Shown here in pieces: positions 1 through 11,743 of a stretch of DNA of 64,000 nucleotides. The stretch is taken from contig CM119270.1 in NCBI GenBank assembly GCA_051294375.1, forward strand, positions 6,751,279 through 6,815,278, in the 5' to 3' direction. The position numbers and the translations under genes were made by a program. This stretch comes from Paraspadella gotoi (Eukaryota > Chaetognatha). The stretch's first letter is position 1. Each line of letters begins with the position of its first letter. The notes below the pieces were generated by a model, which was not told where the DNA came from, did no database searches, and saw nothing but the letters and a program-made list of their open reading frames with translations.

Positions 1-433
1 CAGCGAAAGGGGACGAAGGAAGAGAAGGGCGGGAGACTTGGGGTGGTGGAGATGGTGGTTTGAGGGGTTTAAGGAGATGAAAGAAGTGGAAAGAAAACAG
101 TTGGTCGGTGGGGTGAAAGCAGAGTAGGGTTGTAGCGGTAGTAATGACGTTGACTGCACGTCGCATCGTCTTTCAAAGAGTGACAAATATTTTCTTTCTG
201 GATAGAGTGCATGGAAACAAGAGTGACGTTAGTACTCGGCATTTCAGTCGGGATATAGCTAAAAATTGTTACCCGCTGCGCAGGAGGGAGCATGCTGATT
301 TAAGCGGTGGGTTGCGGTGAAGTGTGGAGCGGGCGTGACGCCGGAAACGTCAGTGGGTGTATGCAAGGTTAATCTTCTGCTTTCAGGGTCACGACATTCT
401 TGTCAAGAATTAACCTCGTGGCATAGCAACCTG

Positions 434-435
<2 letters not shown>

Positions 436-498
<63 letters not shown>

Positions 499-559
499 TA
501 TATTTGCTCTCTCTTTCTCTCTCTCTCTCTCACCTCTCTCCCTCTCTCTCACTCTGTCC

Positions 560-611
<52 letters not shown>
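436..611. repeat. (CT)n microsatellite
   Basis: Long interrupted CT dinucleotide tract. The equivalent in the second copy of the block is at 7557-7741. Open frames through it only encode Ser-Leu or Arg-Glu runs and are not genes. Confidence 0.95.
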
Positions 612-613
<2 letters not shown>

Positions 614-691
614 TCGCCTTCTTCTCCCAACCTCGATAAATTTCTCGATTTTCTCCTAAGCGTTCAGGACAAGACGACGACACTTTAGTTC

Positions 692-695
692 TTCC

Positions 696-727
<32 letters not shown>

Positions 728-745
728 TGACGACGACGACGACGG
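692..745. repeat. (GAC)n trinucleotide tract
   Basis: Tandem GAC with occasional GAT. It is repeated at 7824-7875 in the second copy of the block. Confidence 0.9.
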
Positions 746-889
746 GACGACTGAATGACGACTGCGACCGGGGTGAGGTCATCATCACAATAAGTGAAAC
801 TCACCTTCAGAATGCTTCCTTTCGCAAAAACAAACCCAAAAAGTGAATCGGACAAATTCTAGTTTATTATGAGAATTTTATTTTTCACA

Positions 890-1512
890 TCAAATAATGA
901 CAATGTAGCATACATCAGAAACAAAACTAAAGTAATAAATCAGAATTAAGACGTTAACGTGATCAAAATATAATGTCGACACCAAAACAACATTAATGGA
1001 ATAAACGACTTCACGAACAAAGGTATTCGTCTGTACAAGTTTCATTTTTACCTTGACTGACTTGACTTGACAGGCTGTCGTCGCATGTTGCCTAACTCGA
1101 TTGGATCTATCGAGCTCGAGTCCACAAATCTCACACTTTACTCTCACACTCTTAAAGACTCTAGTTGTCTCATGTTTCGTACTCAGTTAACATCGTGCTG
1201 AGCTCCTCGCACGTTTTCCTATGGCATACTGATATAGTGAGGGCTAAATTCTTTTCCACATATACATCTTTTTTGCTATGATTCATCCGAGTTTACCGTC
1301 TCTCTTTAACATCGTCATCAGTCGTCGCGTTTTCGTCATTGGCGGGGGCGGCACCGTCTAAGCGGCGGCTGAGGAGACAGCGGCAGCTGCCAGGGAAACT
1401 GCAGCAGATGCGACGGAGGCGGAGAAGCGCAGGTTGAGGCGGGCGCTGTTTGGTCTCTCATACCGAAATAGTCGTGGACCGATGTACGTCTGTCGCCATC
1501 GAAGTAAAACAT
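890..1512 (-). pseudogene. Zinc-finger-like open region, copy A
   Basis: Second version of the minus-strand open region described at 8095-8647. In this copy the second finger reads CEICGLELDRSNRVRQHATT followed by AC. That is a C-x2-C-x12-H-x4-C spacing, and it is more finger-like than the other copy, which lacks one base and so loses the final Cys. Its N-terminus, MFYFDGDRRTSVHDYFGMRD, is also cleaner here, but the Ala-rich middle is frameshifted. AATAAA occurs on the minus strand just beyond the stop (positions 877-882). Neither copy alone is a trustworthy version of this locus. Confidence 0.4.
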
Positions 1513-1824
1513 TTCAACAGTTACGAGCGACGACGACGACAGACGACGACGAGAAAGACGACGAAGACAAAGTTGAAATAAAATTAAAAACAATTTTAAA
1601 GAAATTTGTTTATACTCTTTTGTTACTTTAATGCTTTTCTTTCCATCTTATTCAGGTCTAAACACAATCTGCAAAATGAACGATTTACATTTTAAGCGGA
1701 TACATTTTAATGTCAGTGAAATCTCAGCCACAAGAATGTCCGTTTCCACCGCAGCGGTTGAAAACATAAAAAAAAAAAACTTTACGAATTAAAAATTGGG
1801 TGAATCATTCTCGGACGCCGAACC

Positions 1825-3290
1825 ATGATGGACTGGGAAGAGGTCAACCCTTTGTCAGTCGCAGAAGTTATTTAGGCGGAAGCGAAAAGGTCGAATTTAC
1901 GCGCGAAATCGTCGATGTCGTCATCGACGTCATCTCTTCACTCCCTCTGTCATCATTTTCGTCACGATGTCATCAACTTCATCGCTTCGGCAACTTCGTC
2001 GATTCCGCCGAAGAGACTTCGAGAATAAGGCGGCGCTCTCCGCGGCGTCGAAAGACGTCCCGGCGTCGTTCGACGTCGCATCACACGCCACGGCGTCGGC
2101 ACGTCGAGGAGAGTAATATCAAAAACGCGTCGGACATTTTGACGGAGGGCGCGCGGCGTGGATAGACGACGGATCCTAAGTAAACCGGACATTTTCCGAT
2201 CATGCAAGAGCAACTCACGCGGAAACGGTCGTGGCGAGAATGGCGGAAGACGAGGAGGAATTCGACTTCGTCAACGGCGATTCGAATCCAAACTGGATCG
2301 GCCGGATCGATTTAATAGAGACCGATGATCAATTTCGAAAATTCAAGGTTGACCTCGAGTGACTCAACACCCTGAGCTACTTGTCTTTTACGATCGAGTC
2401 AATGGAGAGAGGTTCTCTTGATTTTCGTATCCGATGACAGAAATGAATCGAGTCTGCAAAGCGAATCGCCGATCGTTATTCCATCTATCGGAATAAGACA
2501 AATTCGCCGTCAGAAACTCGGTCTTCAATATGCGCAAATGAAAAAGGCTACCCAACTCAATACGAAAGCAATCAATGCAAACTCCACTAGGGATCCAACA
2601 ATTTCAAGCAAAATGTCGGAAGCGTCTACCTTAAAATCTCTCTGGAATTGTTCTTATGTTCGAGAATCAAAAAGGATCCCAAAATAAAGATCACTCAGAC
2701 GCATCATAGAATTTCCCGATGGAAAAATTCTCCCAATGTACGCAACTGCAAATCCTTTCTAATCATCTCGCTATCGAACGCTACTGACGCGAACTCAAAT
2801 AGCGACCAACTCGCCGTCGTTGCAAACAAACAATGTCTAATGTGAAATCAATCGACCGTGACCATCTGCAATCGCTCAACTCCGTCGGTATCGATCCCCG
2901 ATCGATTCCGCTTGGCATCAGATGCCTTTTCCTTTTGAACAATGACTCGCATCTCCACTCGCGAAGCCTTTCCCTCTCATTCGAACTAATCACAAATCTC
3001 CGTTTCGCCCTTTCTCCTTCTCCCATCGCTCCAGCTCCTCGCCCTCTCGCCCACCTTCCTTCCATCGCCCCTTCCCTCTCCCAACCGCCCTCATGACCTC
3101 CGCTCCAACGACCACTCGCTTCTTCCCTCGTCGCTAAATCCTTCTCCGTCAAAGTGAATATCGTCTCTTCGCCCCTTCGTCCCCAGTTCCGCGTCGAGCT
3201 CCCCCTTCTGCTTCTTCCCCCACCCCTCAATGCAACCCCCCTCTCCCTCCTCCCCTCGTTCCCCCGCCCGAAACTCCGGTCTCGGCGCGC
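1825..3290 (+). pseudogene. Unrecognised coding stretch, copy A (frameshifted)
   Basis: Equivalent of 8966-10430. Single-base errors break it into short pieces in different frames. It is useful because around 2100-2120 it joins HVEE directly to SNIKNASDILTEG in one frame, where the other copy has an extra A that creates a stop. Confidence 0.4.
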
Positions 3291-3555
3291 CCGAATTCTT
3301 TGTTTATCGGCGACTCTGACCGCTGACGGCCGCGGGTTCGCGATGGGCGCCCGGACGCGGCGCCGTCAACGCCGCTCCGCCGACGGCGTCATCGGCGGAG
3401 GGGCGTCGCTTTGCCGGCGGCGTTTCTGGAGCGACGCTGGGCGGACGGACGCTGTAACAAGAATCACGTGGTCGTCGTCGGCGCCGAAGCTGGAGATGGA
3501 GTGCCGAGAGCGAGCCAGACGGTGGTGTGGCAACAACACCCGACGATAAACAAAG
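3150..3555 (+). pseudogene. Ig receptor exon 1, copy A (frameshifted)
   Basis: Equivalent of 10278-10693. The same donor (CAAAG before GTGAGG) follows position 3555, but several extra or missing bases in the GC-rich part disrupt the Ig frame. This looks like an assembly copy of exon 1, not a second gene. Confidence 0.6.
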
Positions 3556-4155
3556 GTGAGGGATGTAAGGGTTTCCGGGTGTTGGGAGAGTGAGATTTTT
3601 AAGAGTCGAATAGCTTGGTGAAGATAGGATCGAATCACTCAAGTCACGCAGGATTTTAAATAAGTTGTATTTTACGTTAGTTTCCCGGATTGAATAGTAA
3701 GCACCAGCGAGGGGCTAGAACGTTAAACGGCAGAGGTCAATGGTCACGTGGTCGCGAAGCGTTCGGAGGTCAGCGGGGCACGCGAGAGACGATCGTCGGG
3801 TGTCAAGAAGAGGCGTGGGCGTAAAGGATCTCGACGTTAGAAGGAAGTAAGCGATGCGCGGGATTCGGCATTGACACTTTCCTTCAAGTCCGTAAGCATT
3901 TTTGTACTATATGTAATATTATGTATGTATGTATACAAAAATTTTAGTGGATGCTCGTTTATAAGGAGATTGAAAAATATAAAATATGTAAATTATTTAA
4001 TAAAGTAAGAGTTTAAAATGTTAGATTGAGCCTAAAATAGAAAAAACTTAGGACCGTTAAAAACGAGAGATAAAAAAATTAGAAATGAAACATGAATAAA
4101 AAAAAAGTAAAAAAAATTTTACGTAAAAAACAGAAAATATAGCGCAAAAATACAG

Positions 4156-5640
4156 CACGCTTTTTCTTACTCGAAAAAGTGAGGGAGTGGATATCTTCCA
4201 AACGAGGCGGTTGAATCAGCTCAGTTTGAGTAATAGATGCAGGAACGTAGGTTTATTGCCCGTTGAAGGATTTTTAAAATTCAAAAAAATTGCGCTCAGC
4301 ACCCCAAAAATTTTTTTTACAATATTTGCTCTACGCGTTTATTAATCGAAGCTAGTCCTATCATTTTTTGCTCATAACATACTCGAGACGCAGGCCTACA
4401 AATACTGATGTAATAAAACTTTTTGAATTAATTTATTTTTTTTGTTTTAAAAATTAATTCACTCAAAAAAAAATTCAAGAGTAATCTTAAAAGGTGCAAG
4501 GTAATTAATTCCATTTTTTATACAAAAATGATACTTTGAGAAGACCAGTTTAATAAAAAAAAATTAAATTTTAAAAATTATTTTAAATACCAAAATATTT
4601 TTTTGAAAATATAAAAATATATCATAGTCTTAAAACTAATTAAAATATTTTTAAAAATAATGGGTTTGAAAGAGGACATTATGCTGATCCAATCTGTTTT
4701 TGTTTTTTAAAATTTGATTATTTCGTTCCTGTTTTACAGGCTCATACATTTGAAAAAATTAAGAAAAATCACCCCTTTTTCAAACCTTATAAAAAACTGA
4801 ACGGGTCCATGGATTGAAAAAAAAAAATGAAATTAACTTTAAAAAAGTAATATCTCTTGCTATTAAAATTTTTAATGAGAAGAAAAAGATTAGCCAAAGA
4901 TATCAAAGGAGAAGTGGCATTATTTATTTTTAATGAAAAAAAGAATCAGATTTATCTTACCATGATGGAAAAAAAAAAGTGTCGCGGTTACTTACAGCTA
5001 TTTTCGGATTTTAAAGTAAAGAAGCGAAATAATCAGAGATCAAGGAAACATTGGCCTTTTGTGATTCATATAAGCTGTGTTTCATTTATGTATGACAAAA
5101 AAATACAGGAGTCCATGTAAAAGAAAATGCGTTGTCAAAAAAATGCTTCTTATTTTTATACTTTTTTAATATCTGTACTTTTATTTATACTCATTTCCGG
5201 TTCTTTTTTATTACTTTTTGAGTTTAACCCAATACTATTAAAAATCCCTGCCTTTTCTCAGTCTAATGTCAAATGGTTATTGCATATCTCCATAGGATAG
5301 ATTCAGGGATGAATCTCAATTCATATGTCAAAAAAAAGAGCAATATTAAAAATACATTGATGCTGTAGATGATATAGAATATTAATTTTAAAATTGTAAA
5401 GTATCAAAAAAAGTTGTAAGGTTTCCGGGTAACCTTTCTGTAAGCAAAGTGATCAATTTTATTTACCTTTGGATGTATTATCAGAATCAAATATCAAACA
5501 AGTCCAAAAAATAAAAAAATAAAGATTTTTTAAAAGTGAAAGACAATGAATTATCATATTATGCAGCAACAACTCAAGCCTGGTTTACTTTATAGAGGAT
5601 CAATCTTTTTCACTGTTGCTAAGAACTATGGTGACTAAAA
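4156..5640. other. AT-rich DNA, no gene seen
   Basis: This stretch lies between the two 4.2-kb copies and is not repeated elsewhere in the window. It is very AT-rich with many A and T homopolymers. The longest open stretch (4857-5120) has a composition explained by the AT bias and no motif. Confidence 0.6.
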
Positions 5641-5649
5641 TCCACCAAC

Positions 5650-5880
5650 CGTTCATCAGCGGCCATTGGTGCCGGAGCAAGTCATTCGCCTCCCAACCCA
5701 AAGGTCCGGGGTTCTAGCCCGGTGGTCGTCTGGCAGTTAAGAGGACGGGGCGCTTAACCCGCTGTAACATGGTGTTACAGCCTGATCCGAAGCTCAGGGA
5801 CTGCTTATATGTGAACGGTTCTGTCACTAACACATAACATAATTACTGTCTCTTCATTGGTGAGCCGCGACTTCCGAACA
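5650..5880 (+). mobile_element. tRNA-derived SINE (copy 1)
   Basis: A GC-rich island in AT-rich DNA has a tRNA-like head. Positions 5706-5722 form a perfect T-arm: 5-bp stem CCGGG/CCCGG around the 7-base loop GTTCTAG. This overlaps a pol III B box of the GGTTC type. The flanks share blocks with an inverted relative at 39800-40020: CCAACCCAAAGG just before the T-arm, and CCTGATCCGAAGCTCAGGGA further on. Two diverged copies with a tRNA-like promoter indicate a short interspersed element. The 3' end is not clear. Two repeats of an ACACATCAGC...CGACATGCCTCAAC motif follow at 5877-5970 and may be its tail. Confidence 0.6.
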
Positions 5881-6079
5881 CATCAGCAACAACAACACTT
5901 TCAGGCGACATGCCTCAACCTGGGCGATGCACTTCCGCCCAACACATCAGCGACATGCCTCAACTGTGACGAACTTTCCCACCAACAACAACAATTCAAA
6001 TCCCCTCAGGGTGGGCAGTGGACACGGGCGAATAATGCATCCGATTTTCATCGTTAGTTATCGTAGTTAGTCAACAAGC

Positions 6080-6420
6080 TCGTAAATCTTTACTACTCTA
6101 TTAATCCATTCATTCATTCATTNNNNNNNNNNTTCATTCACTTATTTATTCATTCATTTATTCATTCATTCATTTATTAATCAATTTGGTCATTAATTCA
6201 TTCATTCTTTCTTTCATTCATGCGAATTGATTCAGTCATTCATTTATTAATTTATCTGTCTTTGTGTTGATTTCCTTCATTTCGTCCCTTTAACCCTTCC
6301 TTCCTTTCTTATTTCTTTCTTACCTTCTTTCCTTCCTTCTTTCCTCGATTCCTTCTTTCCTTCTTACCTTCCTTCCTTCCATCCTTCCTTCCATTCTCAC
6401 ACCCTTCTCCCTTCATCGCT
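6080..6420. repeat. (ATTC)n and (TTCC)n tetranucleotide repeats, with gap
   Basis: Degenerate ATTC repeats grade into TTCC/TTTC repeats. A 10-N placeholder gap lies at 6123-6132 inside the ATTC array, a typical place for assembly to break. Confidence 0.9.
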
Positions 6421-7105
6421 CGATAAAATAAACAAGAGAAAGAATAAATGCTGAGGAAAAAATGTTTATTGGTTTTCGAGAAAAGAGCCGGAGTCAGTTT
6501 TCTCTCTCACCGAGAATTTCGGGTCTCGGTTTACTTTTTCTTTAAGGTTGCCAGGCGTTCGCCCGAAGGTTGCCACCCCTTTTTTTCGGTGCCTGGCCTC
6601 ATCCTTGTGTATTTTAACGAAACGCTTTTTTCTTTTTTTTCTCTCCTTGGATTTTAACGGATTTTTTTTTCTCCGATCAGATGGAAATTCCGAGGCCAGA
6701 TTCCGCCTGACTTTCGGCATCGGATCTTTTAATCTTGCGTATTCTTGATCCGTTGCCTTTCTTAACCAATCACTATGGATAACAACCCGCGATGAAATTG
6801 GTACCAATGTAACATATTATACATCGCACTTCATGTATTTACCATAATTCGAACGAGGCCATGACGGAAAGATAAATTAGAATTTATCAAACTTTGCCAA
6901 CAATACTGCATCCAAACTAAATTGTAAATACCATTAGCTAAAACGTTTGTAGAACTCTAAAAACCAGCGTCGCCATTTACTCTTTCTTTCGACGCCATCT
7001 TGATTTTTTCCTTCTGTTTTCTTTTTCTCCCCTTTTTTCTTTCCTTTTTCTAGCCTCCTTTTCCTTCTTTCTCTCTTCTCTCGTCTGGTGACAAAGTTGA
7101 ACCCC
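6421..7105. other. Unassigned sequence between repeats
   Basis: Unique sequence before the second 4.2-kb copy. A minus-strand open stretch at 6466-6807 is basic and Lys/Arg-rich, with no motif I recognise. A pyrimidine-rich tract precedes position 7100. I see no supported gene. Confidence 0.4.
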
Positions 7106-7556
7106 AGCGAAGGGGACGAAGGAAGAGAAGGCGGAAGACTTGGGGTGGTGGAGATGGTGGTTTTGAGGGGTTTTTAAGGAATGAAAAGAAGTGGAAAGAA
7201 AACAGTTGGTCGGTGGGGTGAAAAGCAGAGTAGGAGTTGTAGCGGTAGTAATGACGGTGAACTGCACGTCGCATCGTCTTTCACAGAGTGACAAATATTT
7301 CTTTCTTGGATAGAGTGGCATAGGAAACAAGAGTGACGTTAGTACTCGGCATTTCAGTCGGGGATAATAGCTAAAAATTGTTACCCGCTGCGCAAGGAGG
7401 GAGCATGCTGATTTAAGCGGTGGGTTGCGGTGAAGTGTGGAGCGGGCGTGACGCCGGAAACGTCGGTGGGTGTATGCAAGGGTTAATCTTCTGCTTTCAG
7501 GGGTCACGACATTCTTGTCAAGAATTAACCTCGTTGGCATAGCAACCTGAGATTTT

Positions 7557-7559
7557 CCT

Positions 7560-7621
<62 letters not shown>

Positions 7622-7681
7622 TATATTTCGCTCTCTCTTTCTCTCTCTCTCTCTCCCTCTCTCCCTCTCTCTCACTCTGTC

Positions 7682-7741
<60 letters not shown>
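7557..7741. repeat. (CT)n microsatellite
   Basis: Interrupted CT tract corresponding to that at 436-611, followed by a GAC tract at 7824-7875. Confidence 0.95.
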
Positions 7742-7743
<2 letters not shown>

Positions 7744-7824
7744 CTTCTTTCTCCCAACCTCGATAAATTTCTTCGATTTTCTCCTAAGCGTTTCAGGACA
7801 AGACGACGACACTTTAGTTCTTCC

Positions 7825-7856
<32 letters not shown>

Positions 7857-8094
7857 TGACGACGACGACGACGGGGACGACGTGAATGACGACTGCGACC
7901 GGGGTGAGGTCATCAATCACAATAAGTGAAACTCACCTTCAGAATGCTTCCTTTCGCAAAAACAAACCCAAAAAGGTGAATCGGACAAATTCTAGTTTAT
8001 TATGAGAATTTTTATTTCACATCAATAATGACAATGTAGCATACATCAGCAACAAAAACTAAAGTAATAAATCAGAATTAAGACGTTAACGTGA

Positions 8095-8647
8095 TCAAAA
8101 ATATAATGTCGACACCAAAACAACATTAATGGAATCAACGACTTCACGAACAAAGGTATTCGTCTGTACAGTTTCCAATTTTACCTTGACTTGACTTGAC
8201 TTGACAGGCTGTCGTCGCATGTGCCTAACTCGATTGGATCTATCGAGCTCGAGTCCACAAATCTCACACTTTACTCTCACACTCTTAAAGACTCTAGTTG
8301 TCTCATGTTCGTACTCAGTTAACATGTGCTGAGCCTCCTCGCACGTTTTCCTATGCATACTGATATAGTGAGGGCTAAATTCTTTTCCACATATACATTT
8401 CTTTTTTGCTATGATTCATCCGAGTTTACCGTCTCTCTTAACATCGTCATCGTCGTCGTCGTTTTCGTCATTGGCGGGGGCGGCACCGTCTAAGGCGGCG
8501 GCTGAGGAGACAGCGGCAGCTGCCAGGGAAACTGCAGCAGATGCGACGGAGGCGGAGAATGCCGCAGGTTGAGGCGGGCGCTGTTTTTGGTCTCTCATAC
8601 CGAAATAGTCGTGACCGATAGTACGTCTGTCGCATCGAAGTAAACAT
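8095..8647 (-). CDS. Zinc-finger-like small protein, interrupted by TGA
   Basis: Read on the minus strand, an ATG at 8647 opens a frame with an N-terminus ending in HDYFGMRDQ. An Ala/Ser-rich segment and an acidic DEN plus Asp-run follow, then a TGA at 8416-8418. The same frame reopens at once with KCICGKEFSPHYISMHRKTC, a finger-like motif with an unusual C-x-C. A 23-residue linker follows, and then CEICGLELDRSNRVR. In copy A this second motif ends with a zinc-ligand-type His and Cys. The minus strand has AATAAA after the stop (8011-8016). The fingers suggest nucleic-acid or protein binding, but I recognise no family. It could be a decayed gene, a gene with an unseen small intron, or sequence error. 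It is divergent from the plus-strand stretch starting at 8966. Confidence 0.4.
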
Positions 8648-8965
8648 TTCAACAGTTACGAGACGACGACGACGACGACGACGACGAGAAAGACGACGAA
8701 GACAAAGTTGAAAATAAAATTAAAAACAATTTTAAAGAAATTTGTTTATACTCTTTTTGTTACTTTAAATGCTTTTCTTTCCATTCTTATTCAGGTCTAA
8801 ACACAATCTGCAAAATTGAACGCATTTACATTTTAAGCGGATACATTTTAATGTCAGTGAAATCTCAGCCACAAGAATTGTCGTTTCCACCGCAGCGGTT
8901 GAAAACATAAAAAAAAAAACTTTACGAATTAAAAATTGGGTGAATCATTCTCGGACGCCGGAACC

Positions 8966-10430
8966 ATGATGGACTGGGAAGAGGTCAACCCTTTGTCAGT
9001 CGCGGAAGTTATTTAGGCGGAAGCGAAAAGGTCGAATTTACGCGCGAAATCGTCGATGTCGTCATCGACGTCATCTCCTTCACTCCCTCTGTCATCATTT
9101 TGTTCCACGATGTCATCAACTTCATCTTCGGCAACTTCGTCGATTCCGCCGAAGAGACTTCGAGGAATAAGGCGGCGCTCTCCGCGGCGTCGAAAGACGT
9201 CCCGGCGTCGTTCGACGTCGCATCACACGCCACGGCGTCGCACGTCGAGGAAGAGTAATATCAAAAACGCGTCGGACATTTTGACGGAGGGCGCCGGCGT
9301 GGATAGACGACGGATCCTAAGTAAACCGGACATTTCGATCATCAGAGCAACTCAACGCGGAAACGGTCGTGGCGAAATGGACGAACGAGGAGGAATTGAC
9401 TCGTCAACGGCGATCGAATCCAAACTGGATCCGGCGGATCGATTAATAGAGACGATGATCAATTTCGAAAATTCAAGGTTGACCTCGAGTGACTCAACAC
9501 CCTGGACTTACTTGTCTTTTACGATCGAGTCAATGGAGAAGAGGTTCTCTTTGATTTTCGTATCCGATGACAGAAATGAATCGAGTCTGCAAAGCGAATC
9601 GCCGATCGTTATTCCATCTATCGGAATAAGACAAATTCGCCGTCAGAACTCGGTCTTCAATATCGCAAATGAAAAAGGCTACCAACTCAATACGAAAGCA
9701 ATCAATGCAAACTCCACTAGGGATCCAATCAATTCAAGCAAAATGTCGGAAGCGTCTACCTTAAAATCTTCTCTGGAATTGATCTTATGTTCGAGGAATC
9801 AAAAAGGATCCCAAAATAAAGATCACTCAGACGCATTCATAGAATTTCCGATTGGAAAAATTCTCCCAATGTACGCAAACTGCAATCCTTTCTATCATCT
9901 CGCTATCGAACGCTCTGACGCGAACTCAAATAGCGACCAACTCGCCGTCGTTGCAAACAAACAAATGTCTAATGTGAAATCAATCGACCGTGACCATCTG
10001 CAATCGCTCAACTCCGTCGGTATCGATCCCCGATCGATTCGCGCTTTGGCATCAGATCGCCTTTTCCTTTTGAACAATGACTCCATCTCCACTCGCGAAA
10101 GCCTTTCCCTCTCATTCGATACTAATCACAAATCTCCGTTTCGCCCTTTCTCCTTCTCCCATCGCTCCAGCTCCTCGCCCTCTCGCCCCACCTCTCCTTC
10201 CCATCGCCCCCTTCCCTCTCCCAACCGCCCTCATGACCTCCGCTCCAACGACCACTCGCTTCTTCCCTCGTCGCTAAATCCTTCTCCCGTTCAAAGTGAA
10301 TATCGTCTCTCGCTCCCTTCGTCCCCAGTTCCGCGTCGAGCTCCCCTCTTCCCCACCCCTCAATGCAAACCCCCTCTCCCTCCTCCCCTCGTCCCCCCGC
10401 CCGAAACTCGGTCTCGGCGCCCGCGGAATT
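8966..10430 (+). CDS. Unrecognised coding stretch upstream of the Ig exons
   Basis: Two adjacent ATGs open MMDWEEVNPLSVAEVI, then a TAG. The next frame continues GGSEKVEFTREIVDVVID through to ASHVEE. A further frame then runs without a stop from about 9262 past 10430. Third codon positions favour C and G throughout, as in the Ig exons. Copy A supports one of the two frame joins (HVEE to SNIKNAS), so I infer one protein of about 480 residues carrying sequence errors. The N-terminal third has a hydrophobic stretch (IDVISFTPSVIILFHDVI). The middle is polar and Asn/Ser-rich. The C-terminal part is Pro/Ser-rich (for example SRPTSPSHRPLPSPNRP). I recognise no domain. It runs directly into Ig exon 1 in a different frame. 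It may be a separate gene, a 5' leader, or an N-terminal extension of the receptor. Confidence 0.4.
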
Positions 10431-10693
10431 TCTTTGTTTATCGCGACTCTGACCGTCTTGACGGCCGCGGGTTCGGCGATGGGCGCCCGGGACGGCGGCG
10501 CCGTCAACGCCGGCTCCGCCGACGGCGTCATCGGCGGAGGCGGCGTCGCTTTGGCCGGCGGCGTTTCGTGGAGCGACGCTGGCGGACGGACGCTGTACAA
10601 GAATCACGTGGTCGTCGTCGGCGCCGAAGTGGAGATGGAGTGCGAGAGCGAGCAGACGGTGGTGTGGCAACGACACCCCGACGATAAACAAAG
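10278..10693 (+). CDS. Ig receptor exon 1: leader and first half of Ig1
   Basis: The open frame follows a TAA at 10275-10277 and ends at a donor (CAAAG before GTGAGG), leaving phase 2. A hydrophobic stretch ISLFIATLTVLTAAGSAMG, then ARDGG, looks like a signal peptide h-region and cleavage site, or a signal anchor. A Gly/Ala-rich linker follows, and then the first Ig strands: YKNHVVVVGAEVEMECESEQ with the B-strand Cys, and TVVWQR with the C-strand Trp. No ATG precedes the hydrophobic part in this frame; the only in-frame ATG is at 10479, after it. The true start must therefore lie in an earlier exon, in the adjacent open frame through a sequencing error, or at 10479 without the leader. The join to exon 2 recreates an Arg codon and completes Ig1. 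Confidence 0.75.
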
Positions 10694-11456
10694 GTGAGGG
10701 ATGGTAAGGGTTTTCGGGTGTTGGGAGAGTGAGATTTTTAAGAGTCGAATAGCTTGGTGAAGATAGGATCGAATCACTCAAGTCACGCAGGATTTTAAAT
10801 AAGTTGTGATATCAGTAGTATTAACGTTAGTTTCCCGGATTGAATAGTAAGCACAGCGAGGGGCTAGAAGTTAAAGGTCAGAGGTCAAATGGTCACGTGG
10901 TCGCGAAGCGTTCGGAGGTCAGCGGGGCACGCGAGAGACGATCGTCGGGGTGTCAAGAAGAGGCGTGGGCGTAAAGGATCTCGACGTTAGAAGGAAGTAA
11001 GCGATGCGCGGGATTCGCAATTGAACTTTCTTCAAGATCCGTAAGCATTTTGTACTATATGTAATATTATGTATGTATGTATACAAAATTTTAGTGGATG
11101 CTCGGTTTATAAGGAGATATGAAAAAATATAAAATATGTAAATTATTTAATAAAGTAAGAGTTTAAAATGTTAGATTGAGCACTAAAAATAGAAAAAACT
11201 TAGGACGTTAAAAAACGAGAGATAAAAAAAATTAGAAATGAAACATGAATAAAAAAGAGTAAAAAAAATTTTACGTAATAAAAAGAAAATATAGCGCAAA
11301 AATATAAATAATAGAAAAAAGAAAATAAAAGAAGGAAATGAGAGAAAGAAGAGAGGAAATTCACACGATTAGCGAGGAAGAGAAACGATGAAGCGAATAA
11401 CAAAGGAATTCTCGAAAACACGAACTCAGAGTACTAATGAACAGCGAAACCGTTTC

Positions 11457-11743
<287 letters not shown>

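Larger units (their letters stand above)
1..4155. repeat. Copy A of a 4.2-kb duplicated block
   Basis: This stretch matches 7106-11302 almost base for base and enters the window already inside the repeat. It carries the same features in the same order: CT tract, GAC tract, zinc-finger open region on the minus strand, the unrecognised plus-strand coding stretch, and Ig exon 1. The differences are scattered single-base insertions and deletions, which break frames that stay open in the second copy. Homology ends near 4155, where the sequence switches to unrelated AT-rich DNA. I interpret it as an erroneous assembly copy, not a paralogue. Confidence 0.85.
7106..11302. repeat. Copy B of the 4.2-kb duplicated block
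   Basis: This is the copy that keeps open frames, so I treat it as the reference version. It contains Ig exon 1, the long upstream coding stretch and the minus-strand zinc-finger-like region. It diverges from copy A after 11302, where it continues into intron 1 of the Ig gene. Confidence 0.85.

Noticed and set aside
403-788. Open frames of Arg-Glu, Ser-Leu or Val/Ser runs through CT, GA and GAC tracts, here and throughout the window
   Set aside because: They arise from dinucleotide and trinucleotide repeats and are open on both strands. No unique protein sequence.
6977-7675. A 232-codon minus-strand open frame
   Set aside because: It starts inside a CT tract, is broken in the other copy of the same sequence, and its composition follows the pyrimidine-rich strand. 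No motif.
8966-9010. A short upstream ORF of 15 codons starting with two Met
   Set aside because: Considered as a regulatory upstream ORF. The sequence after it is coding-like in the next frame, so a sequence error or real frame change in one longer ORF is at least as likely.
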